Part shown: positions 14,441 through 19,818 of the stretch, in pieces
How positions within the stretch are numbered: the stretch's first letter is position 1
Layout: the number at the start of each line of letters is the position of its first letter
Source: an uncultured Succinivibrio sp.
GTDB lineage: Bacteria > Pseudomonadota > Gammaproteobacteria > Enterobacterales > Succinivibrionaceae
Length of the DNA: 19,818 nt
Assembly (NCBI GenBank): GCA_900770725.1
Contig: CAAGLL010000010.1
Span: 1-19,818 of the forward strand
Direction of reading: 5' to 3'
Program-made: the position numbers and the translations under genes
The notes under the pieces: generated by a model
The model's database searches: none
Told to the model about the DNA's origin: nothing
Seen by the model: only the letters and a program-made list of their open reading frames with translations

Positions 14441-14662
14441 TCAGTCGCGCAGCGCGACCGTGATCCCGTCTTCAAAGGAGGCTGCAATCTCGTTGGCGCG
14501 GGAGGCCACCTCGTCCTCGTCCTCGCCGTCATCGACGTCCAGCACCAGCGATCCCATCGCGTAGTTGAGGTTCGCCCCGTTGAACTTCTTCTGCATGATG
14601 CCCTCGAGCTTGGCAGCGCAGGCGGCGCAGTCAAGGCCCTTGATGTCGCAACGCACCTTCAT
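14441..14662 (-). CDS. Stand-alone heavy-metal-associated domain protein (ZntA-type)
   Basis: This 73-residue cytoplasmic protein is a single HMA domain with GLDCAACAAKLE near residues 8-19 (C11 and C14 by position). The Asp before CxxC and the following AAKLE are the signature of the N-terminal domains of Zn/Cd ATPases, not of copper proteins. The acidic DDGEDEDE stretch near the middle is notable and could add metal ligands. The open frame continues upstream, but GGAGGA 6 nt before the ATG at 14662 fixes the start, and the extension would run through the operators. It probably delivers or senses Zn/Cd for the ATPase encoded next. Confidence 0.88.
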   Translation of the reverse strand: MKVRCDIKGLDCAACAAKLEGIMQKKFNGANLNYAMGSLVLDVDDGEDEDEVASRANEIAASFEDGITVALRD

Positions 14663-14684
14663 ATCGTGTCCTCCATCGGTCTTA

Positions 14685-14745
14685 ACAGTTGAGCAATCAT
14701 TCAACTGTCTTGAGTATATAACAGTTGAGCAGACGTGCAACTGTT
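14685..14745 (-). promoter_or_regulatory. Metal-responsive promoter with two ArsR/SmtB-like operators
   Basis: On the minus strand a -35-like TTGCAC (14740-14735) and -10 TATACT (14718-14713) are spaced 16 bp apart. Two inverted repeats share the 12-mer AACAGTTGAGCA at 14684-14695 and 14720-14731 (36 bp apart). One is ACAGTTGA-N8-TCAACTGT (14685-14708), over the expected transcription start. The other is AACAGTTG-N10-CAACTGTT (14720-14745), across the spacer and -35. The TTGAnCA...TTCAA layout resembles ArsR/SmtB-family zinc and cadmium operators. Derepression by metal is inferred; the repressor gene is not in the window. Confidence 0.7.
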
Positions 14746-14883
14746 TTCCGCGTCCGGCCTCAAATTTTCCTGAAATTCCCACAAAGGGTGCATGGCGCGG
14801 CGGCAGGCCGCTTTCCTGGGGCGCTTCAATCGTGGACTAGGATGCGCCCCGCCCCGGCTTTTCGCATGTGAGACAATGGGGCC

Positions 14884-15504
14884 ATGAACGCACTTGAACT
14901 CAAGCACCTCACCTCAGGCAGCCTCAGCCACATCGCCCGCTCGCTCTACGCCTTCTTCCTAAGGCCCAGGGCCGAGCGCGGGATCCGCACGGTCACGCTC
15001 AACGAGGCCTCCTCCTACCTCCAGTGCGCCTCCGAGGCCTTCCCTACCTCATCGGATCTGCGCATCGCGGATCTCGCGCTCTCGGAGCTTGAGAAGGCAG
15101 GCTTCATCAAGCGCGAGGATCCGCAAAAGGGCTGGGACGGGGCCGTGCTCTCGTTCCCGCTCTACACCTCGGAGCTGCGCACGCTTCCGCAAAAGCCCTT
15201 CCCGATGACGCCTTCATGGCGCCCGGGCCCTGGCTTTGCCGAGGCCTGCCGCGCCTGCGGGCTTGAGGAGCCCTCCTTTGAGGAGCGGGAGCTCAACGCC
15301 TTCACCCTCTACTGGTCCTCGCGCCCGGAGAGCCGCTCGCAGTTTGCCTGGGAGCGCGCGTTCGCCCAGCGCCTGGCGCGATCGCGCAGCGCCAAGGTCC
15401 CCTTCTCCCGCAAGGCCCAGGCGCAGAACCCGCAGCAGGGCGCAAAGGACCAGCCCAAGCCCTTCACCGCCCAGAAGGGCGAGGCCTTCAAGGCCCAGCA
15501 GTAG
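14884..15504 (+). CDS. DnaT-like primosomal / ssDNA-binding domain protein
   Basis: This 206-residue protein has two recognisable parts. Residues about 10-100 resemble a winged-helix-like region (SLSHIARSLYAFFLRPR, ALSELEKAGFI). Residues about 107-167 (FPMTPSWRPGPGF...ELNAFTLYWSSR...FAWERAFAQRLARS) match the C-terminal DnaT domain, which binds single-stranded DNA and PriB-ssDNA in replication restart. The last 40 residues are basic, Gln/Lys-rich and probably disordered. It is therefore a candidate restart or helicase-loading accessory factor; it is not a close copy of E. coli DnaT. The ribosome binding site is weak (GGGG just before the ATG), and GACAAT at 14871-14876 could be a -10 for a nearly leaderless transcript. 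It faces away from the metal operon and precedes folP. Confidence 0.75.
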   Translation: MNALELKHLTSGSLSHIARSLYAFFLRPRAERGIRTVTLNEASSYLQCASEAFPTSSDLRIADLALSELEKAGFIKREDPQKGWDGAVLSFPLYTSELRTLPQKPFPMTPSWRPGPGFAEACRACGLEEPSFEERELNAFTLYWSSRPESRSQFAWERAFAQRLARSRSAKVPFSRKAQAQNPQQGAKDQPKPFTAQKGEAFKAQQ

Positions 15505-15525
15505 GGCGCGGATCCCCATAAATTG

Positions 15526-15581
15526 CCCGGCGCCTTGCCGGGATTCATAATGCCAGGGCCTGCATGGTGCAGGCAGGCCCT
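15526..15581 (+). other. Two hairpins between the DnaT-like gene and folP
   Basis: CCCGGC-GCCTT-GCCGGG (15526-15542) begins 21 nt past the stop, and GCCTGCA-TGG-TGCAGGC (15558-15574, extendable with a bulge to AGGGCC/GGCCCT) follows. T-runs are poor. These could be a weak terminator for the first gene or leader structure for folP. Confidence 0.45.
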
Positions 15582-15629
15582 TGTCCGGGCCTCTTTCCAA
15601 CTTTTGTCATAAGCAAGGAGATCTCAAGG

Positions 15630-16481
15630 ATGTGTGTATCCGGGATCCGCTCGGGAGACCGTTTCCTGAGCTTTGAGCGCCCTGTGATCATGGGCATTTT
15701 GAACGTTACTCCAGATTCATTCTCAGACGGCGGGCTTTGGCGCGACAAGGGCAAGGCCTGCGATCACGCCGCGAGGATGCTTGAGGAAGGCGCGCAGGTG
15801 ATAGACGTAGGCGGCGAGTCCACCCGCCCGGGCGCCAACGGAGTGGACGAGGACGAGGAGATGGACCGCGTGATCCCGGTTGTCGACTGGATCGCGAGGA
15901 ACCTCGACGTGATGATCTCGGTTGACACCTCGCGCCCCGAGGTGATCCGCGAGGCCGTGTCCCACGGCGCGCACGTGTGGAACGACATCCGCGCGCTCCA
16001 GCTTGACGGTGCGCTCGAGGAGGCGGGGCGGCTTGACATCCCTGTTATATTGATGCACATGCAGGGCAAGCCGAGGACCATGCAGGTCGCGCCCCACTAC
16101 AAGGACGTGGTGAAGGAGGTCAGCGACTTCCTCATCGAGCGCGCGAATGCCGCGATGGCCGCCGGGGTCAGGAAGGAGAACATCATCCTCGACCCGGGCT
16201 TCGGCTTTGGCAAGAGCGCCGAGGACAACTTCCGCCTGCTCGACCGCCTGCAGGATCTCGTAGCGCTCGGCTACCCCGTGCTCTCGGCGCTCTCGCGCAA
16301 GAGCATGCTCGGGGCCGCCACCGGGATCAAGAAAGCTTCCGACCGCGTGGCCTCAAGCGTCGCGGGCCACCTCATCAGCGTCATGAAGGGCGCGGTGATG
16401 GTGCGCGTCCACGACGTCGCCCCGACCAAGGAAGCCCTGGACGTTTACAACGCCATGACGGCCTCGCGCCGCGGCGCTTGA
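15630..16481 (+). CDS. folP: Dihydropteroate synthase
   Basis: This cytoplasmic enzyme of folate synthesis condenses p-aminobenzoate with dihydropterin pyrophosphate and is the sulfonamide target. Visible motifs are MGILNVTPDSFSDGG (pterin/PPi loop), IDVGGESTRPGA, VDTSRPEV, the NDIRAL segment, LMHMQGKPRTMQ, DPGFGFGKS and the C-terminal RVHDV. The open frame reaches back to 15564, but AAGGAG at 15615-15620 is 9 nt from the ATG at 15630. That start gives 283 residues, the usual length. The usual neighbours ftsH and glmM are absent. A ZIP transporter follows after a large hairpin. Confidence 0.96.
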   Translation: MCVSGIRSGDRFLSFERPVIMGILNVTPDSFSDGGLWRDKGKACDHAARMLEEGAQVIDVGGESTRPGANGVDEDEEMDRVIPVVDWIARNLDVMISVDTSRPEVIREAVSHGAHVWNDIRALQLDGALEEAGRLDIPVILMHMQGKPRTMQVAPHYKDVVKEVSDFLIERANAAMAAGVRKENIILDPGFGFGKSAEDNFRLLDRLQDLVALGYPVLSALSRKSMLGAATGIKKASDRVASSVAGHLISVMKGAVMVRVHDVAPTKEALDVYNAMTASRRGA

Positions 16482-16483
16482 CC

Positions 16484-16534
16484 TGACAAGGCTGCGGGGC
16501 GGGCGGCATAGCCGCCCGCCCCGCAGCCTTGTCA
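16484..16534 (+). other. Perfect 24-bp inverted repeat between folP and the ZIP gene
   Basis: Arms 16484-16507 and 16511-16534 are perfectly complementary with an ATA loop, beginning 3 nt after the folP stop. There is no T-run on the plus strand (ATAGGA follows), and AGGA of the next gene starts 3 nt after the stem. It may be a terminator of atypical form, an mRNA 3'-end stabiliser, or an element limiting translation of the ZIP gene. Confidence 0.85.
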
Positions 16535-16550
16535 ATAGGACGGTGAAAAC

Positions 16551-17279
16551 ATGCTTTCTCTGATCGCAGCCTCCTGCGCAGCCTCATCCTGCGCCGCCGC
16601 GCTCTTGTGCGCAGCCGCCGGCCCCCGCGTCATCGGCAGGGCGGCGCTCCCGCTCTCGCTTGCCGCGGCGGGCTTCATCACCGCGCTGGCCTTGAGCCAC
16701 ATCATCCCCGAGGCCTTCGAGGGCGGGGATCCGCACGTTCTGGGGATCGTGATGCTCATAGGCGTGCTCGCGCTCTATGCGGCCGAAAGCTTCATCGGCT
16801 CGGCCGGGCACGATCACGAGCACCACGGGGCGATGAGCGAGGGCGGATCAGGGATCCTCGCCGGCACCTTCCTGCACACCCTCTGCGACGGCGTGGTGAT
16901 CGCCGCCTCATACATGTCCGACGTCCATGTCGGCCTCGCGATGACCTTGGCGGTGCTGAGCCACGAGATCCCCCACGAGATCGGCGACTACGCCGTGCTG
17001 GTGTCGCTCGGGATGAGCCGCAGCCGCGCCTACTGCGTGAACGCGGCGGCCTTCATAGGCACCATGACTGGCGGCCTTTGCGCCTACTTCGTGATCTCAG
17101 GCTTTGACAACCTGCTCCCCTACGCGCTCGCGCTCTCGGGGGCGAGCTTCCTCTACGTCGCGCTCTCGGATCTGCTGCCGCGCTTCCGCGCGCACGACGG
17201 CTTCAAGCGCAATGCCGCAAGGCTCGTATTGATCCTCGCAGGCGTGGTGCTCTGCCTGCTCATCGCCTCGCACGACTAA
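16551..17279 (+). CDS. ZIP-family divalent metal transporter
   Basis: This 242-residue inner-membrane protein has about eight hydrophobic segments and ZIP signature residues: SHIIPEAFE near 49-57, a His-rich loop HDHEHH at 87-92 between helices 3 and 4, HTLCDGVVIA at 109-118 (helix 4, family HNxxDG) and LSHEIPHEIGD at 136-146 (helix 5 HExPHE). These helix 4-5 residues form the binuclear metal site. ZIP proteins move zinc, iron or manganese toward the cytoplasm; the substrate here cannot be read from sequence. AGGA at 16537-16540 precedes the ATG by 10 nt. It follows folP across a strong hairpin and is closed by a shared terminator. Its closeness to two metal exporters suggests a zinc-related role. 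Confidence 0.92.
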   Translation: MLSLIAASCAASSCAAALLCAAAGPRVIGRAALPLSLAAAGFITALALSHIIPEAFEGGDPHVLGIVMLIGVLALYAAESFIGSAGHDHEHHGAMSEGGSGILAGTFLHTLCDGVVIAASYMSDVHVGLAMTLAVLSHEIPHEIGDYAVLVSLGMSRSRAYCVNAAAFIGTMTGGLCAYFVISGFDNLLPYALALSGASFLYVALSDLLPRFRAHDGFKRNAARLVLILAGVVLCLLIASHD

Positions 17280-17294
17280 GAACTGCATCAAGTC

Positions 17295-17327
17295 AAGAAA
17301 GGCGCGGCCAACGGCCGCGCCTTTCTT
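17295..17327. terminator. Bidirectional terminator between the ZIP gene and the helicase gene
   Basis: A perfect 15-bp stem AAGAAAGGCGCGGCC / GGCCGCGCCTTTCTT with loop AAC lies between the two convergent stops, with A-rich and T-rich ends on both strands. It should end both transcripts. Confidence 0.9.
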
Positions 17328-17360
17328 CATTTGCTTGATTGGACCTTGCCCCAGTCCCCT

Positions 17361-19676
17361 CTACTGCTCAAGGCGGCTGTCCGTGATCGCGGCAGGCGCG
17401 CCCTGGCGTTCCAGCGGGGCGGCGAAGGCCATGCGCCGCTCCATCTTGATGGACTCGAAAAGCACCAGGTACTCGCCGCGCGCACGGTCGACCTCCTTGA
17501 TGACGCCAGGCCCCAGGATCGGGTGGAACACCTCATCGCCCTCCTTGAAGACGGCGTCTCCGCCCTGCCCCTGGCTGCCGCGTGTGCCGGCAGCCTTGCC
17601 GCCAAGCTCCACCACCTGCATGGGATCCATCTCGCGCAGGAAGCGCGAGGGCTCGCGCTGCACCTGGGAGCCCTGGAAGGCGTTGGCAAAGCACATGAAG
17701 AGCTGGATCCTCGCCCGGGTCATCGCCACGTACATGAGTCGCCGCTCCTCCTCGACCGCCTCCGCGTTCTGCGACTTCCCGGAGGGAAAGGTGCCCTCGG
17801 CGAGCCCTGCGATGAAGACGTAGTCGAACTCCAGCCCCTTGGCCCCGTGGACGGTCATGAGGCGCACCTCGCCGCGCGAGGGCTCCTGATCGAGCGCGGT
17901 GTAGAGCGCGGTGTCGCGCACGAAGTCGGCGATCAGCGTGCGCTCGCCCTCGGCCTCCTCGTACTCGCGCGCCATGGCCCGCAGCGCGGCAAGCCCCTTG
18001 AGCTTCTCGTCCTCGCCTGACAGCTTCAGGTACTCCTCGTATCCAGTGTCGTTCAGGACCCGCTCGATGGCGATCGAGGGCTTGGCGTTGGCGCACTCCC
18101 TTGCAAGCCCTGAGATCACCTGCACGAACTCAAGCGCCCGCGTCCCCTTGAAGAACATCCCCTCAGGATCCTCAAAAGCTGCCTGCGAGAGGCGCTCGAG
18201 CATCCCGAGGTTGTCGCGCCTTGCAAGCGCGGCAAGCTCGCTAAGGCGCTTGCGCCCAAAGCCGCGTCTGGGCTCTGCGATGGCGCGGCGGAACGAGGCG
18301 TCGTCGCGGGGGTTCAGGCAGAGCCTTATGTACGCGATGGCCGTCCTCACCTCGCTTCTTCCAAAGAACCCGGTGCCGCTTAGGATCCTGTAGGGGATGC
18401 GGCAGCGCACCAGCGCCTTTTCAAGCTCCGAGCTCACGTGGTGGGCGCGGTAGAGCACGGCCTGGGTCGAATCGGGATGGGCTTGCTTGATGCGCGCTAG
18501 CATCCTTGCGATGTAGTCGGCCTCGTGCCTGGGCGTGGCCGAGAAGACCACCACGGGCTTGCGCGTCGCAACGTCCGCAAGCGGCTTTGGCAGGGGCTTC
18601 TTCCGGCCCCCGGGGGTGAGGGCCTTGCCCTCCATGATCCTGATGAGCTCGGCCGCGTCGCTGCGCCCGTCCTCGGCGCTCTCAGGCTGGGCTGCCGGCA
18701 CCATGGCATCGTCCGGGATCCTGCAGGCGGCCTCAAGCGGCACCCTGCCGGGGTCGGGGTTGCGGCTTATGAGCGTGTGCGCGGCGGCTAGGATCTCGGG
18801 GGTCGAGCGGTAGTTGAGCCTGAGGGCGATGCACAGCGCCCCGGGGTGGCGCTTGGGGAACTCCACGAAGTACTTCACGTCCGCCCCGCGGAAGGTGTAG
18901 ATGGTCTGATCGGGATCGCCCACGATGAAGAGGTTCTGGTGCAGATCGCAGAGGAGCTCGACGAGCTCGTACTGCAGCATGTCGATGTCCTGGAACTCGT
19001 CGACCATGACGTACTCGAGCCGCTCCTGCCAGCGCGCCCTTATGTCCTCGCGGTCCTTCAGGATCTTCAAGGTCAGCGCGATGAGATCGTCAAAGTCGAG
19101 CGCGCCGGCGGCGCGCTGCTCGTACATGTAGAGGTAGAGCACCTTGTCCTTGAGCGTGGGCATCCCGGAGGCCTCGCGCAGCAGGGCGTTGCTGTCCACT
19201 GCGAGGAAGTCGTCGAGGTAGGAGAGCTTGGTGCTCTTTACAAGATCGATGTAGTCCCAGGCGTCCTGGAGCGTGAAGTCGCGGCCGTCGATGCCGTTTT
19301 GCTCGTAGATCCCCTTGACCGCCGACTTCACTGCGTCGACGTCGTAGAGCGTGAAGTCCGAGGGGAGGCCCAGCGCCTTGGCCTCGTCGCGCAGGAACTC
19401 GGCGCAGAAGCCGTGGAAGGTGCGCACGAAGGGATCGATCCCCTCGCCCGTGAGCGCGAGGATGCGCTTCTTCATCTCGCCTGCGGCCTTGTTCGTGAAG
19501 GTCACGCAGAGTATGCAGCGCGGCGGGACGCCGATGGCCTTGGCGATGTAGGCGTAGCGCCTTGCAAGCGTCGCGGTCTTGCCGGTGCCCGGGCCTGCGA
19601 ACACGCGCACGTAGCCCTCGGTGGCAGCTGCCGCCTGCGCCTGCTCCTTGTTGAGCCCCTGCAAGATCCCGTCCAT
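17361..19676 (-). CDS. UvrD/PcrA-family superfamily 1 DNA helicase
   Basis: This ATP-dependent 3'-5' helicase probably acts in DNA repair or replication restart. The motifs are in order: LNKEQ (Q-motif area), Walker A AGPGTGKT near residue 28-35, TFTNKAAGEMKKR (Ia), the DFDDLI segment, VMVDEFQDID (II), VGDPDQTIYTFRGAD (III), LNYRST (IV), VRLMTVHGAKGLEFDYVFIAGL (V) and EERRLMYVAMTRAR (VI). A C-terminal Tudor-like segment (VFHPILGPGVIKEV) is of the kind that contacts RNA polymerase in PcrA/UvrD. GDPDQ instead of GDDDQ in motif III and the inserted region around 340-390 set it apart from E. coli UvrD, so I give no symbol. The frame opens at 19688, but GGAGG is 5-6 nt before the ATG at 19676, giving 771 residues. 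A group II intron end lies immediately upstream. Confidence 0.93.
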   Translation of the reverse strand: MDGILQGLNKEQAQAAAATEGYVRVFAGPGTGKTATLARRYAYIAKAIGVPPRCILCVTFTNKAAGEMKKRILALTGEGIDPFVRTFHGFCAEFLRDEAKALGLPSDFTLYDVDAVKSAVKGIYEQNGIDGRDFTLQDAWDYIDLVKSTKLSYLDDFLAVDSNALLREASGMPTLKDKVLYLYMYEQRAAGALDFDDLIALTLKILKDREDIRARWQERLEYVMVDEFQDIDMLQYELVELLCDLHQNLFIVGDPDQTIYTFRGADVKYFVEFPKRHPGALCIALRLNYRSTPEILAAAHTLISRNPDPGRVPLEAACRIPDDAMVPAAQPESAEDGRSDAAELIRIMEGKALTPGGRKKPLPKPLADVATRKPVVVFSATPRHEADYIARMLARIKQAHPDSTQAVLYRAHHVSSELEKALVRCRIPYRILSGTGFFGRSEVRTAIAYIRLCLNPRDDASFRRAIAEPRRGFGRKRLSELAALARRDNLGMLERLSQAAFEDPEGMFFKGTRALEFVQVISGLARECANAKPSIAIERVLNDTGYEEYLKLSGEDEKLKGLAALRAMAREYEEAEGERTLIADFVRDTALYTALDQEPSRGEVRLMTVHGAKGLEFDYVFIAGLAEGTFPSGKSQNAEAVEEERRLMYVAMTRARIQLFMCFANAFQGSQVQREPSRFLREMDPMQVVELGGKAAGTRGSQGQGGDAVFKEGDEVFHPILGPGVIKEVDRARGEYLVLFESIKMERRMAFAAPLERQGAPAAITDSRLEQ

Positions 19677-19699
19677 GAATCCCTCCATGGCGGATTATA

Positions 19700-19818
19700 A
19701 TCGAGTAGGGGGAGTTTTCGCTCGCCCCTCTCACACCGCGCGGACGTGCGGTTCTCGCATCCGGCGGTTACTTGTCACTTCTGAGTTCCGGCCTAGCCCA
19801 GCCGGGACTCCGTATCTT
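19700..19818 (-). mobile_element. 3' end of a group II intron (domains V and VI), cut by the window edge
   Basis: On the minus strand 19768-19735 is a 34-nt domain V-like hairpin: lower stem ACCGC/GCGGT plus CGGA/TCCG, a 2-nt CG bulge, and upper stem TGCG/CGCA, with CGC in the catalytic-triad position. It is followed, after a 3-nt joiner, by a domain VI-like hairpin (19731-19703) with GGGG/CCCC and GAG/CTC stems. An unpaired A at 19706 lies seven bases from the end, and the 3' terminus is GAT (A-Y rule), at 19700. These lengths and the branch-point spacing are those of bacterial group II introns. One extra unpaired base in the lower domain V stem suggests divergence or slight decay. The reverse transcriptase and 5' half, if present, lie outside the window. 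Confidence 0.82.

Noticed and set aside
19694..19699. TATAAT as the helicase promoter -10
   Set aside because: There is no -35 at proper spacing, and the hexamer begins exactly at the predicted intron/exon junction, so it is more likely 3' exon sequence.
1..19818. CRISPR arrays, tRNA and rRNA genes, insertion sequence transposases
   Set aside because: No regularly spaced repeats, tRNA-like cloverleafs, rRNA sequence or transposase-like proteins were seen in the window.

Overview
The window is a GC-rich chromosomal segment (coding regions look about 60% GC by eye) from a Gram-negative proteobacterium, probably an anaerobic or microaerophilic gut gammaproteobacterium. The clues are an LamB-type outer-membrane porin and an outer-membrane lipoprotein (Gram-negative envelope), a rubrerythrin and a NifU/NifS-type Fe-S assembly pair (typical of anaerobes and microaerophiles), and a DnaT-like primosomal domain protein (mostly known from gammaproteobacteria). 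Succinivibrionaceae or a Sutterella-like lineage would fit. This placement is inference and no marker gene settles it.

Layout. (1) 1-1142: a rubrerythrin carrying a rubredoxin domain at each end, with its own leader and a strong terminator. (2) 1169-4256, minus strand: hisC-type aminotransferase, aroA (EPSP synthase) and an unknown exported protein, tightly spaced and probably one operon for aromatic amino acid synthesis. (3) 4424-6595, minus: nifU-nifS, the Fe-S cluster assembly pair; the NifU Nfu domain has lost its CxxC. (4) 6935-8353, minus: LamB-family porin. It diverges from a plus-strand lipoprotein (9052-9741) across a 698-bp AT-rich intergenic region that holds four AACGTT-centred palindromes, two of them with long LacI-family-like arms. 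(5) 9808-14662, minus: a metal-export block. It contains a CopA Cu(I) ATPase fused at its C-terminus to a CopZ-like chaperone that has its own internal ribosome binding site, then a Zn/Cd-type P1B-2 ATPase lacking a metal-binding domain, then a separate 73-residue metal-binding protein behind a promoter covered by two ArsR/SmtB-like inverted repeats. (6) 14884-17279, plus: DnaT-like protein, folP (dihydropteroate synthase), and a ZIP-family metal transporter separated from folP by a perfect 24-bp inverted repeat. (7) 17361-19676, minus: a UvrD/PcrA-type helicase whose 5' leader directly abuts the 3' end (domains V and VI) of a group II intron that runs off the right edge of the window.

How the genes work together. 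Three metal-transport units (Cu export, Zn/Cd export, ZIP transport) lie within 7.5 kb, and the Fe-S and rubrerythrin genes point to iron and oxidative-stress management. No dedicated metal regulator gene (CueR, ArsR/SmtB, ZntR) is encoded here, so the regulators must act from elsewhere. There are no rRNA or tRNA genes and no CRISPR array. The most notable features are the copA-copZ fusion with a retained internal start, the split zinc ATPase under paired operators, the group II intron abutting the helicase gene, and the palindrome cluster upstream of the porin.
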